Of a DNA stretch of 64,000 nucleotides, positions 53,537-61,669 are shown one piece after another. Position 1 is the stretch's first letter, and every line of letters begins with the position of its first letter. This DNA is from Nostoc foliaceum FACHB-393 (lineage in GTDB: Bacteria > Cyanobacteriota > Cyanobacteriia > Cyanobacteriales > Nostocaceae): NCBI RefSeq assembly GCF_014698505.1, contig NZ_JACJTD010000003.1:62001-126000 (forward strand), read 5' to 3'. A program made the position numbers and the translations under genes. The notes under the pieces were generated by a model. It had not been told where the DNA came from. It ran no database searches and saw nothing but the letters and a program-made list of their open reading frames with translations.

Positions 53537-54913
53537 ATGAAGTTTTTTCGCCTTTTAACGCCATTATTGTTGGCAATTGTAGCTGTTTTGTGCTTTACAC
53601 CCGCAGCTTGGGCATTTTGTGGATTTTATGTAGCCAAAGCTGATACAAAACTGTATAACAAAGCTTCTCAGGTGGTAATAGCGCGGGATGGCGATCGCAC
53701 TGTCCTAACAATGGCAAACGACTTTCAAGGCGAAGTCAAAGATTTTGCAATGGTAGTTCCTGTGCCAACCGTGCTACAAAAAGAACAAGTTCGTGTTACT
53801 GAACCCAAAATTATCGAACGCCTAGATGCTTTTAGTGCGCCGCGATTGGTTGAATATTTTGACTCAGATCCTTGTGCCCAAGTTTACAACGAAAATTTAC
53901 CACAAGCTGCACCTAGACCAGCAGCAAGCCTTGAGTCAGGGAGTACGAGAGGCCGTGATGCTAGTTTAGGCGTGACAGTGGAAGCACGTTTCAACGTCGG
54001 CGAATACGACATCTTAATCCTCAGCGCTAAAGAATCTGGTGGATTGGAAACTTGGCTCAAACGCAATGGCTACAAAATCCCCAGAGGTGCAAAACAGTTA
54101 CTTCAGCCTTACATCCGCTCCTCAATGAAATTCTTTGTTGCCAAAGTCAACTTGGATAAATTTGAGAAATCTGGCTACCAGTTCCTTCGTCCGCTACAAA
54201 TTTCCTACCAGTCACCCAAATTCATGCTGCCAATTCGCTTAGGCATGATCAATGCTACGACAGAGCAGGATTTGATTGTGTACATCCTCTCGCCCCAAGG
54301 ACAGGCAGAAATCACTAACTACCGGACGGTAAAAATTCCCTCCAACACAAATATTCCCTTGTTTGTCAAAGATGAATTTAGTGAATTCTACAAATCCATG
54401 TTTCAAACTATCTACACCAAAGAAGACAGAAAAGTTGGTTTTTTAGAATACGCTTGGGATATGGGTAGTTGCGATCCTTGTTCTGCCGATCCCCTAACCC
54501 AAGAGGAACTCAAGCAAGCAGGCGTATTTTGGCTAGATGATAATTCTGCAAGCAATGTACCAATACGCCCCGGCTTTCGTCGTCCCTTTCCTAGAAGTAA
54601 TGTCTTCATCTCCCGCTTGCATGTCCGCTACACCCGCAACAAATTCCCTGAAGACTTGATGTTCCAACAAACTGCCAACAGTGAATCTTTCCAAGGGCGT
54701 TATGTTTTGCAACATCCGTTCCAAGGGGAACTTAAATGTCAGGCGGGTAGAGAATATAAACGGTCTTTACCCAAGCGTTTTGAACAAGAAGCGCAAACTC
54801 TGGCTAAACTAACCAACTGGAAAATCCAAGACATTCGTAACAAAATGAAGCTGAGTGTTGGTAATCTGACATATTCCTGGTGGGAAACTTTATTTTCCTG
54901 GCTGGGTTTATAG
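53537..54913 (+). CDS. DUF2330 family exported protein
   Basis: 458 residues. Signal peptide MKFFRLLTPLLLAIVAVLCF with likely cleavage after AWA. The mature start CGFYVAKADTKLYNKASQVV is the DUF2330 hallmark. Other conserved pieces are FAMVVPVPTVLQ, LETWLKRNGYKIP and MGSCDPCSADPLTQEELKQA with a cysteine pair. A weak C-terminal hydrophobic stretch (SWWETLFSWLGL) ends the protein. Probably periplasmic or membrane-associated; function unknown. It forms a pair with the RnfD-like gene. Confidence 0.88.
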   Translation: MKFFRLLTPLLLAIVAVLCFTPAAWAFCGFYVAKADTKLYNKASQVVIARDGDRTVLTMANDFQGEVKDFAMVVPVPTVLQKEQVRVTEPKIIERLDAFSAPRLVEYFDSDPCAQVYNENLPQAAPRPAASLESGSTRGRDASLGVTVEARFNVGEYDILILSAKESGGLETWLKRNGYKIPRGAKQLLQPYIRSSMKFFVAKVNLDKFEKSGYQFLRPLQISYQSPKFMLPIRLGMINATTEQDLIVYILSPQGQAEITNYRTVKIPSNTNIPLFVKDEFSEFYKSMFQTIYTKEDRKVGFLEYAWDMGSCDPCSADPLTQEELKQAGVFWLDDNSASNVPIRPGFRRPFPRSNVFISRLHVRYTRNKFPEDLMFQQTANSESFQGRYVLQHPFQGELKCQAGREYKRSLPKRFEQEAQTLAKLTNWKIQDIRNKMKLSVGNLTYSWWETLFSWLGL

Positions 54914-54987
54914 TCATCGTGGCGAGCGTGGAGATGAGCGAGTTTTGAGTAGCCAGTGCTGAGTGGGGAATCTCACTTCTTTACTTA

Positions 54988-55020
54988 GAACTCTGAACTC
55001 TGAACTCTGAACTCTGAACT
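54988..55020. repeat. Heptamer tandem repeat GAACTCT
   Basis: 4.7 perfect copies of GAACTCT, the cleanest of the heptameric short tandem repeats in the window. Confidence 0.9.
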
Positions 55021-55139
55021 TTTTTGCCCAATGCCCAATGCCCTTTGAAAAAAGATATAGCATCTTGACGAAAGGTAATTTTTTAAGGCGTTGTTATAGG
55101 CAATACTAAGATATTCTTGCTTTCTGTCCGAAGATTGTC

Positions 55140-55790
55140 ATGGTTCAATTCGATGAACAGCTACGCGGCTTAGTTACCGAAGCCTGTGGACACCCACCTG
55201 GAAGCCCTCAGCGTCAGAAGCTGCTCACGCAAATTATTCGCTTGACAGCAAATAAACTCTGGAGGGAAAGTACTCCCTACTATCAAGATGCATTACAACA
55301 AACTTGGTTGTATTTCTGCCGCAATGTTTGTGAAGGTTTAACAGGTCAAATCTATGACCCCAATTATGGCAGTGTTGTCACTTGGCTAAATGCTTACCTA
55401 AAACGTAGACTACAAGACTTTTACATTAACCAGAACCGGGAACAAGCTATAACAGTCCCTCTTCGGGTTCGTCAGTCTACATCGGGTGGAATAAGTGAAA
55501 CCATTGATCCTGTAGATAACCTCCCAGCTAGCCCCCAAGCACCTCCCATTCTGGAAGACTTGGAGATATGGGCTAAGACAGATTCTGAAGGAGAACTGCG
55601 CCGTACTTACATTAAAGGACATCCAGATGTGAATTGTCAGATGTTAATTCTCAAACGCCTACCTCCAGAAGTTAGCTGGAGAGAATTATCTGAGGAATTT
55701 GGGTTGTCAATTCCGACATTAAGCAGTTTTTATCAGCGCCAGTGTCTACCACGTTTGCGTAAATTCGCCGAATTTGAGGGATTGTTATAA
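55140..55790 (+). CDS. Sigma-70-like protein
   Basis: 216 residues. The N-terminal part (YQDALQQTWLYFCRNV, then GSVVTWLNAYLKRRLQDFYI) looks like sigma region 2 of a divergent type. A linker with IDPVDNLPASPQAPPILEDL follows, then a region-4-like HTH: VSWRELSEEFGLSIPTLSSF and YQRQCLPRLRKFAEF. Such small sigma-like proteins are widespread in cyanobacteria and are usually annotated as sigma-70 family. No anti-sigma gene is adjacent. Start ATG 55140; monocistronic. Confidence 0.72.
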   Translation: MVQFDEQLRGLVTEACGHPPGSPQRQKLLTQIIRLTANKLWRESTPYYQDALQQTWLYFCRNVCEGLTGQIYDPNYGSVVTWLNAYLKRRLQDFYINQNREQAITVPLRVRQSTSGGISETIDPVDNLPASPQAPPILEDLEIWAKTDSEGELRRTYIKGHPDVNCQMLILKRLPPEVSWRELSEEFGLSIPTLSSFYQRQCLPRLRKFAEFEGLL

Positions 55791-55850
55791 ACAAGGGAGA
55801 AGGGGAGTCAGTCGGTTGCGAACTCTCCCAAAGATAAAAAGACTTCTAAT

Positions 55851-56014
55851 GAGGATGTTTGAAAAGTATTATTGCTAACATCAAAATCTTAAAAACCTAA
55901 CCCCCCTAGCACTCCTTCCCTACAAGGGAATGGGGGTTTCAAAGCCCCTCGACCTTTCGGGGAGAGGAATGGAAACGGGTTTTTAGTATACTTTTCGACT
56001 TTTCAAACATCCTC
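55851..56014. mobile_element. MITE-like element with 17-bp inverted ends
   Basis: GAGGATGTTTGAAAAGT at 55851-55867 is perfectly mirrored by ACTTTTCAAACATCCTC at 55998-56014. The 164-bp element has no ORF but contains a G+C-rich middle with further short palindromes. No clear target duplication could be fixed. The length and ends fit a non-autonomous transposon. Confidence 0.7.
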
Positions 56015-56036
56015 TAAGAGGTTTTACTACATAAAA

Positions 56037-56076
56037 CCTCTCCCTGCCTTGAACTAAAGTTCAAGGCAGGGAGAGG
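56037..56076. terminator. Perfect 19-bp hairpin
   Basis: CCTCTCCCTGCCTTGAACT (56037-56055) pairs with 56058-56076, loop of two bases. It lies just downstream of the minus-strand hydrolase stop (56083) and after the sigma-like gene, so it can terminate both. Confidence 0.8.
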
Positions 56077-56082
56077 TTCGTA

Positions 56083-57021
56083 TCACTTGGTAATAGACAA
56101 AACCCAATCGCCTAAAAGTTGGTTTACTTTATCGGGTATTTCATCATGGGGACAATGACCGGCTGTTAAGAAATGTTCTGTGAGTTCAGGATAATATTGA
56201 CGAAATTTTTGAGAACGTTCTCTAGCATTCATCCAAGGGTCAGCTTCTCCCCACAACATCAACAGAGGACAAGTTAATTGCTTTAGTAGCACATCAACTT
56301 TTTCTCCTTGAGGAGTGCTAAAGACTGACACAAATACTTCCATTGCACCAGGATCATAAGCAGGGCGAGAAATTTCTTCTACTAATTGTTCTGTAATGGC
56401 ACTTTTGTCAAGATAAACTTTTTCTAGAGTTTGGCGAATTACCCAACGTTGTCGCACGTATTGAAATAACAAAGATTGGGCTAAAGGTTGTTGAAAAATC
56501 CACTTAGTGCCGTCACCAAGAAGTTTCTGCAAAGTAGCGGGTTGTTTTGGAGCCTGAATTTCTGATTGTAAAGCTTCAGGCTCAGATGTAGACTGGCTTT
56601 CGCTAAAAGGCCCTGCACTATTGAGCAAAACTAAACCAGCCGCACTGTCGGGACGTTGCCCTGCAACACACAAGCCAGCGTAGCCACCAAGGGAATTACC
56701 TGCTAATACTGCTTTTTGACCAATTACTTCACTGATAAAATCATGGAGTTGGTCACGCCACAAGTCGCCGCTATACTGCAATTTCGGTTTTGCCGATCGC
56801 CCGAATCCTAAAAGGTCGATCGCAAATACTTCAAAATCTTGACACAATCCTGTGATATTCTTGCGCCAGTGGTCTGTGGAAGCACCAAAGCCATGTACCA
56901 AAAGCAAAGGCGGACGTTGCGCTTGCTTCTCTCCCGCACGCACATAATAAACGTTGTGCCCGCGCCACTGCCAATATTTACCAGGAATTGGGGTTGTAGA
57001 GAGGGCTGTAGTTGCCTGCAT
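56083..57021 (-). CDS. Alpha/beta hydrolase
   Basis: 312 residues. HGFGASTDHWRKNITGL near 43-59 holds the oxyanion segment, GNSLGGYAGL near 108-117 the nucleophile serine, LMLWGEADPW near 252 the acid, and GHCPHDEIPD near 288 the histidine. The long lid (about 140-200) includes PLAQSLLFQYVRQRWVIRQT. Sequence style is that of chloroplast and cyanobacterial pheophytinase-like or haloalkane-dehalogenase-like hydrolases, but the substrate cannot be fixed. Divergent from aroE with 86 bp between. Confidence 0.87.
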   Translation of the reverse strand: MQATTALSTTPIPGKYWQWRGHNVYYVRAGEKQAQRPPLLLVHGFGASTDHWRKNITGLCQDFEVFAIDLLGFGRSAKPKLQYSGDLWRDQLHDFISEVIGQKAVLAGNSLGGYAGLCVAGQRPDSAAGLVLLNSAGPFSESQSTSEPEALQSEIQAPKQPATLQKLLGDGTKWIFQQPLAQSLLFQYVRQRWVIRQTLEKVYLDKSAITEQLVEEISRPAYDPGAMEVFVSVFSTPQGEKVDVLLKQLTCPLLMLWGEADPWMNARERSQKFRQYYPELTEHFLTAGHCPHDEIPDKVNQLLGDWVLSITK

Positions 57022-57107
57022 GATTCAAAGAATTGTTAAGTAGCTTTTAATAATTGTAGGCTAGTCGAAGGAGTGAAGGAGCAAGGGAGACTGGAGGGGA
57101 ATCACTA

Positions 57108-57992
57108 ATGACTAAAGAAAAATTGATTACAGGCAAAACTAGACTACTAGGGGTAATTGGACATCCAGTGGAGCATTCGCTATCGCCAGCGATGCATAAT
57201 GCTGCGATCGCTAATTTGGGATTAGACTACGTTTATCTTCCCTTTCCTATCGAACCACAGAATTTAGAGGTGGCGATCGCGGGTTTCGCAGCTATTGATC
57301 TTGTCGGTTTTAGCGTGACAATACCTCATAAGCAGGCAATCATGCCTCTCCTCTCAAAAATTACCCCTCTTGCTCAAACTATAGGCGCAGTGAATACTGT
57401 TAGTCGCCAAAATAATCAATGGGTGGGGACAAACACAGATATAGAAGGATTTATCGCTCCTTTGCAGACAACGTATCAGCAGGATTGGAGCCAGAAGGTA
57501 GCGGTAATTTTAGGCAATGGTGGCGCGGCCAGAGCAGTTGTAGCAGGTTGTCACCAACTAGGTTTTGCCAAAATTCATGTTGTTGGGCGTAATGTGCAGA
57601 GATTACAAGAATTTGGTAATAGTTGGAGCAATTCACCCATAAGCGAAAATTTACAAGTTCATCAATGGGAGGAATTGCCAAAGCTAATTCCCCAAGCAAA
57701 TCTGCTGGTAAACACAACCCCCATAGGTATGTATCCCAAGGTTGATGAGTCGCCTTTGAGTCTAGAGGAAATAGGGAATTTACCCAAGGGTGCGATCGCT
57801 TACGATTTAATATATATTCCGAAACCGACGCAATTTCTTCAGCAGGCAGAAAAACAAGGCGCAATTGTGATCGATGGCTTAGAAATGCTAGTTCAACAAG
57901 GGGTAGCAGCATTAAAAATTTGGTTACAGCAGGAAACTGTACCTGTAGAAGTGATGCGCCAAGCATTGCAAAAGCATTTAGGTTTAGGTTGA
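57108..57992 (+). CDS. aroE: Shikimate dehydrogenase
   Basis: 294 residues, NADP-dependent reduction of 3-dehydroshikimate in aromatic amino acid synthesis. Substrate-site GHPVEHSLSPAMHN (serines), catalytic lysine in SVTIPHKQ near 73, NTDIEGF with catalytic aspartate near 110, and the nucleotide loop GNGGAARAV near 135 are all present. Length and motif spacing are normal. Start ATG 57108. Together with aroH at 17.6 kb it is the second aromatic-pathway gene in the window, but they are not linked. Confidence 0.95.
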   Translation: MTKEKLITGKTRLLGVIGHPVEHSLSPAMHNAAIANLGLDYVYLPFPIEPQNLEVAIAGFAAIDLVGFSVTIPHKQAIMPLLSKITPLAQTIGAVNTVSRQNNQWVGTNTDIEGFIAPLQTTYQQDWSQKVAVILGNGGAARAVVAGCHQLGFAKIHVVGRNVQRLQEFGNSWSNSPISENLQVHQWEELPKLIPQANLLVNTTPIGMYPKVDESPLSLEEIGNLPKGAIAYDLIYIPKPTQFLQQAEKQGAIVIDGLEMLVQQGVAALKIWLQQETVPVEVMRQALQKHLGLG

Positions 57993-58099
57993 TGGAGAAA
58001 TAATTACCTTATTTACCATTTACAGATAAATCTATTGCCAACCTTAGCATTGGCGGATAGATTGTACTTCTTTAAGTCATTTGTCCCGTCCTTTCGTCT

Positions 58100-59329
58100 A
58101 TGTTTGCTAAACCCAAAATACTTTTATCATGGCTTGTATTATTACTAAGTTTTGCAAGTCTATTTCTTAGTTCTTGGATTCTTCTTCCTGCTCCAAATAT
58201 GTTTTTACTAACGCTAGCAGTGGGAGCGCCAGAAGTCAGTCCTTGGTTATTGTTATTAAATTTGCTATCTTTATTGCTTTCTTTGTTTTACATCCGTCGC
58301 CGTAAACTACAGCGTTTAGCTTATATTTTCAGTTTGATAGGATTGCTAATTTGTGGATGGGTGCTAGTGAATATCCCACTAACTCAAATGCAGATGGCTA
58401 AAGCGATGAAACAAGGACTGGGAACAAATTATCTAGAGCAAATTCCAGTCCAAGTAATGGCTAAGATGCAAACCCATCCCTTTAACTTAGTTAATTTCTT
58501 CCGGGGTATTCCATTAGAAAAAACGCGTCATCAAAAAGATATTCTCTTTGCTTCTCCTGCGGGAGTGCCTTTAAAAATGGAAGTTTACCAACCCGCAGAG
58601 GTAGGGAAATATCCAGCAGTGGTGGTAATTTATGGTGGAGCTTGGCAATATGGCAATCCTCATGCCAATTCTGAGTTTAATCAATATATCGCTCATCAGG
58701 GATATACGGTATTTGCGATCGACTATCGACACGCACCTAAATATCGGTTTCCATCTCAGTTAGATGATGTGCGTACAGCCCTGAATTTTATTCGCAAACA
58801 TGCAGCCGAATATGAAGCTGATTCAGAACGTATGGTACTTTTAGGACGTTCTGCGGGAGCGCACCTAGCAATGCTAGCGGCTTATCAAGCGGATGCACCA
58901 CCCATTCGGGCTGTGGTGAACTATTACGGGCCTGTTAACTTAACTGGAGGATACAAAACACCACCAAATCCCGATCCTATCAACACCCGCGCTGTTTTAA
59001 AAGCATTTCTCGGTGGTTCTTTAGAAGAATTACCCAATCAGTATAAAATTGCTTCACCAATAAATTATCTGACGCACCCTTTACCACCAACTTTATTAAT
59101 TTACGGCAGTCGTGACCATTTGGTAGAAGCACGATTTGGCAGACGGATGTATGAACGTTTACATGATTCTGGCAATACTGCGGTTTTTCTAGAAATTCCT
59201 TGGGCAGAACACGCTTTTGATGCTGTTTTTAATGGTGTGAGCAATCAATTAGCCTTGTATCATACCGAAAGGTTTTTGGCTTGGGCGTTGTTCAAGTACA
59301 GCAGCAATCAGAGTATAAAGGCTCATTAA
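58100..59329 (+). CDS. Alpha/beta hydrolase (HSL-like esterase) with N-terminal membrane helices
   Basis: 409 residues. Three hydrophobic helices in the first ~95 residues (about 8-30, 33-60 and 70-92) anchor a lipase/esterase domain. VVIYGGAWQYGNPHANSEFN matches the HGGGW-type oxyanion motif in modified form, LGRSAGAHLAMLA gives the nucleophile elbow, SRDHLVEARF the acid, and WAEHAFDAVF the histidine. Domain order resembles carboxylesterases of the hormone-sensitive lipase group. Start ATG 58100; alone on the strand. Confidence 0.88.
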   Translation: MFAKPKILLSWLVLLLSFASLFLSSWILLPAPNMFLLTLAVGAPEVSPWLLLLNLLSLLLSLFYIRRRKLQRLAYIFSLIGLLICGWVLVNIPLTQMQMAKAMKQGLGTNYLEQIPVQVMAKMQTHPFNLVNFFRGIPLEKTRHQKDILFASPAGVPLKMEVYQPAEVGKYPAVVVIYGGAWQYGNPHANSEFNQYIAHQGYTVFAIDYRHAPKYRFPSQLDDVRTALNFIRKHAAEYEADSERMVLLGRSAGAHLAMLAAYQADAPPIRAVVNYYGPVNLTGGYKTPPNPDPINTRAVLKAFLGGSLEELPNQYKIASPINYLTHPLPPTLLIYGSRDHLVEARFGRRMYERLHDSGNTAVFLEIPWAEHAFDAVFNGVSNQLALYHTERFLAWALFKYSSNQSIKAH

Positions 59330-59360
59330 CGAAGTTCAAAGACTCATTGAGCTATATCAG

Positions 59361-59388
59361 AACTCCTAACTCCTAACTCCTCACTCCT
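59361..59388. repeat. Heptamer tandem repeat AACTCCT overlapping a stop codon
   Basis: Four AACTCCT-type units (last one CACTCCT). The minus-strand gene 59381-60016 ends in it: its stop TGA is 59381-59383. Confidence 0.8.
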
Positions 59389-60016
59389 TTTGCGGCCAGC
59401 GCCAGTTATAGCGATTCCATTCGTAGATTCCTTGAATTTCATACTCAGAGCCGTTGAAGAAGCGGACGACGCAGTTAGTAGAGGTATCATCGCGTAGGCG
59501 TAGCCCGTCGTAGACATCGCTAATTTCCTCGACCTTAATCACCATACAGGGAAACCATTCGCGCTTACAAGGTCCATCTTCTTGCACCCATTCCCATAGT
59601 GCATTGGAAACTTCAATGCGATCGCCTACTCTTAACTTTAGTGCATCCTCAAAATAAGAATACTTATCAAAATGATATGACTCAACCCGATTCAGCCACT
59701 GTAAACCATAACGTTGGCGAATGAATTGTACTGTTCCAGAGTCATTTTCTAGCAACCAGTCATTGAGTAATTGCACTTTCCAAGTGCGGTTACGTTGTTC
59801 TTCATCCTTAACAAACTGTAAAAATGCTTCTAACTCCTCTGGGGTAAGTTCGTCTAAGGGATTAGCAATATTTGACATCCCAAAGGTAGAATTTCCCTGA
59901 ATTTGCTCGACCACTTGCAGTAATATCTGTTTCTGCGTGTCAGTGAGAGGACAGCTTGCTACATCACAACGATTAAAGGCTGCAAGCATAGCTGTTTCAA
60001 TCTCATCTGGAGTCAT
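59381..60016 (-). CDS. Conserved cyanobacterial hypothetical protein with repeat-derived insert
   Basis: 211 residues, soluble. A helical N-terminal half (DELTPEELEAFLQFVKDEEQ) and a beta-rich C-terminal half with WFPCMVIKVEEI, NCVVRFFNGSEYEI and YEWNRYNWRW. Function unknown. A 21-bp dispersed repeat splits a HIP1 site inside the gene (59495-59515) and encodes residues VYDGLRL (168-174) in frame. The final codons and stop lie in a heptamer repeat. Without the 21 bp the protein would read EISDRDDTS, which is probably the ancestral form. Confidence 0.7.
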   Translation of the reverse strand: MTPDEIETAMLAAFNRCDVASCPLTDTQKQILLQVVEQIQGNSTFGMSNIANPLDELTPEELEAFLQFVKDEEQRNRTWKVQLLNDWLLENDSGTVQFIRQRYGLQWLNRVESYHFDKYSYFEDALKLRVGDRIEVSNALWEWVQEDGPCKREWFPCMVIKVEEISDVYDGLRLRDDTSTNCVVRFFNGSEYEIQGIYEWNRYNWRWPQKE

Positions 60017-60156
60017 AAGTTAATAGCAATTAAGGGTTTATTTCCCTAATTATTACAAATGTTAAATTAAAGTCTCTAATTACCCTGTAGTTAAATTCAG
60101 GTAAGCTGAGGTTATAAGTTACATATTGTTTGTTAAATGAAGTCACGGGGTCTTTT

Positions 60157-60588
60157 ATGCAGTTGCGTTCACTCACGGTCGTTTTTATTTCCTGTCTCAT
60201 CACCTTTCTATCGTGGGTGATTACTCCCCCAGCTGTAGCCCTGACACAGATTAAACTATTTGATGTCTCTTATAAAGATTGTCCACCAGAACTAGCACAA
60301 GGGGCTGTTATCAGTAGTGGTAGCGCCGCTGCCAATTGTTTTCTTGTGATTGGCAAAGCAGAAAATGGCACTAATAAGACAGTCTACGACGCAGATATTT
60401 TTGGACGCATCTATGATGCCAATAATGACTCGGTGATGCAAAACCGGACTCGCTTAGGTTCTATTACCGAGGTGCCACCAGGCATTAGCGATTTTGAATT
60501 GAGGATTTCTGTACCTGCGAATCAGCCTACTCCGTTGAAGCTAAAGCAGTTTAAGGCTGCCGGGTTTAGTGGTCAAGTGCGTAGGTAA
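60157..60588 (+). CDS. Small exported protein, unknown
   Basis: 143 residues from ATG 60157. A signal peptide (MQLRSLTVVFISCLITFLSW and on, likely cleavage after AVA) precedes a beta-rich mature domain starting IKLFDVSYKDCPPELAQGAV, with two cysteines that could form a disulfide, and an Ig-like pattern ENGTNKTVYDADIFGRIYDA. Probably periplasmic or secreted. An earlier in-frame start at 60130 would push the signal peptide inside. Family not recognised. Confidence 0.7.
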   Translation: MQLRSLTVVFISCLITFLSWVITPPAVALTQIKLFDVSYKDCPPELAQGAVISSGSAAANCFLVIGKAENGTNKTVYDADIFGRIYDANNDSVMQNRTRLGSITEVPPGISDFELRISVPANQPTPLKLKQFKAAGFSGQVRR

Positions 60589-60607
60589 TAAATTTTAACT
60601 TTTACGG

Positions 60608-60781
60608 CTAAAAGTCTCGCACTTTATCGAAATATTCGGTATTGGGATGAATAGCGGATAAATAGGAATAGTCCCTTGACAGAATGTAGCGTGTAGCGGT
60701 GCTGCTTTCTTTCATAGTAAAATCCCACTTTAGCAGTATTTCTCTAATGAAGAGATCGCTGTTGGGTACTTGACCTTGCAT
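60608..60781 (-). CDS. Possible small protein (57 aa)
   Basis: A frame of 57 residues from ATG 60781 to TAG 60608: MQGQVPNSDLFIREILLKWD, FTMKESSTATRYILSRDYSY, LSAIHPNTEYFDKVRDF. Composition is protein-like (aromatic and charged residues evenly spread, no low complexity), and it fills an otherwise empty 260-bp gap between two genes. There is no obvious ribosome-binding site, and I recognise no family. An in-frame TAG lies just upstream of the ATG. It may be a small real gene or a fragment. Confidence 0.35.
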   Translation of the reverse strand: MQGQVPNSDLFIREILLKWDFTMKESSTATRYILSRDYSYLSAIHPNTEYFDKVRDF

Positions 60782-60852
60782 AAGTCTGAGCTAGTTAGCC
60801 CAGACCTAAAATTCATTAGTTGAACATGGAATAAAATGCAAGTTCTGTGTTA

Positions 60853-61113
60853 TCAGACGGCTTGCAAACCACCACCTACTATTTGAAGCAGTATAATCGC
60901 TAACATTGGCGAAAAATCAATGCCGCCCAATGGGGGAATAATTCTGCGAAATAGATTCAGATAAGGGTCAGTTATCTGGCTCAAAGCAGCAAATGGTTGG
61001 TCATACCAGTTAATCGTCGGGAACCAGGTCAACAGCACGCGAATCAGCAGCAGAAAAGTATAAATCTGCGTAAAAGTAGCCAGAGTGTTAATCAGTAACT
61101 CTAGAGGATTCAT
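60853..61113 (-). CDS. YggT family membrane protein
   Basis: 86 residues. Two membrane helices (about 5-28, LINTLATFTQIYTFLLLIRV, and 62-84, FSPMLAIILLQIVGGGLQAV) flank the conserved loop LTWFPTINWYDQPFAALSQI then TDPYLNLFRRIIPPLGG. YggT/CCB3-type proteins take part in cytochrome b6f heme attachment in chloroplasts and in osmotic or cell-division roles in bacteria; the role here is not set. Start ATG 61113. Confidence 0.92.
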   Translation of the reverse strand: MNPLELLINTLATFTQIYTFLLLIRVLLTWFPTINWYDQPFAALSQITDPYLNLFRRIIPPLGGIDFSPMLAIILLQIVGGGLQAV

Positions 61114-61240
61114 GGATAGTTTGGTTTCCTACTAAGTGTCAAACGCGGTCTTATCTTTTAATTTTAATTTAGTCCATGTCATGGTGTTTGCGGATTCCAC
61201 ATTTACCATATTTGACACTTTCACCACGCCTGAACAAACC

Positions 61241-61594
61241 TCAGGAGTCTTTAGTGAGGGTGCGTTCATTGCTTGCTTGGGGTGAACCGCCATTAACATT
61301 TCCCAGTTGCTTTCGCACTTCATCAATTGTGGCATTTAGCTGGGCAATTTTATCTTCTAGCGATCGCCTAGCCGTTTCTATGCCAATGCTCTCACTTTCT
61401 GAGGCTTTCATCTGACGCCGCTTTGCCGCTATCTTCTTAGCTTCGAGTTGGCTATCTGTCAGTTCTGCCTCCTCCTCCGTTAGCAATTCTGGATCGCGTC
61501 GAGAAGCAATCAGGGCCCCGATGACACCGCCAAATACGCCACCGACAACCGCCCCTGCTAAAAAACCACTGCCAAAACCATCTCGCTGACTCAT
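61241..61594 (-). CDS. Glycine-zipper membrane protein with coiled coil
   Basis: 117 residues from ATG 61594. A glycine-zipper membrane helix (GFLAGAVVGGVFGGVIGALI) sits at the N-terminus, followed by a charged linker and a coiled coil (ARRSLEDKIAQLNATIDEVR). The tail is polar. Related small proteins occur across cyanobacteria and resemble chloroplast thylakoid or envelope helper proteins, with no known function. The frame extends to 61663 with a non-canonical start; ATG 61594 fits the membrane-helix position better. Confidence 0.72.
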   Translation of the reverse strand: MSQRDGFGSGFLAGAVVGGVFGGVIGALIASRRDPELLTEEEAELTDSQLEAKKIAAKRRQMKASESESIGIETARRSLEDKIAQLNATIDEVRKQLGNVNGGSPQASNERTLTKDS

Positions 61595-61669
61595 ATCTTT
61601 ACCGCCTTCAACAAACCTTGCAACTTTTACAGTAGTTATGCTATTTTCCTGCCCTAGCTGCATACTAGC

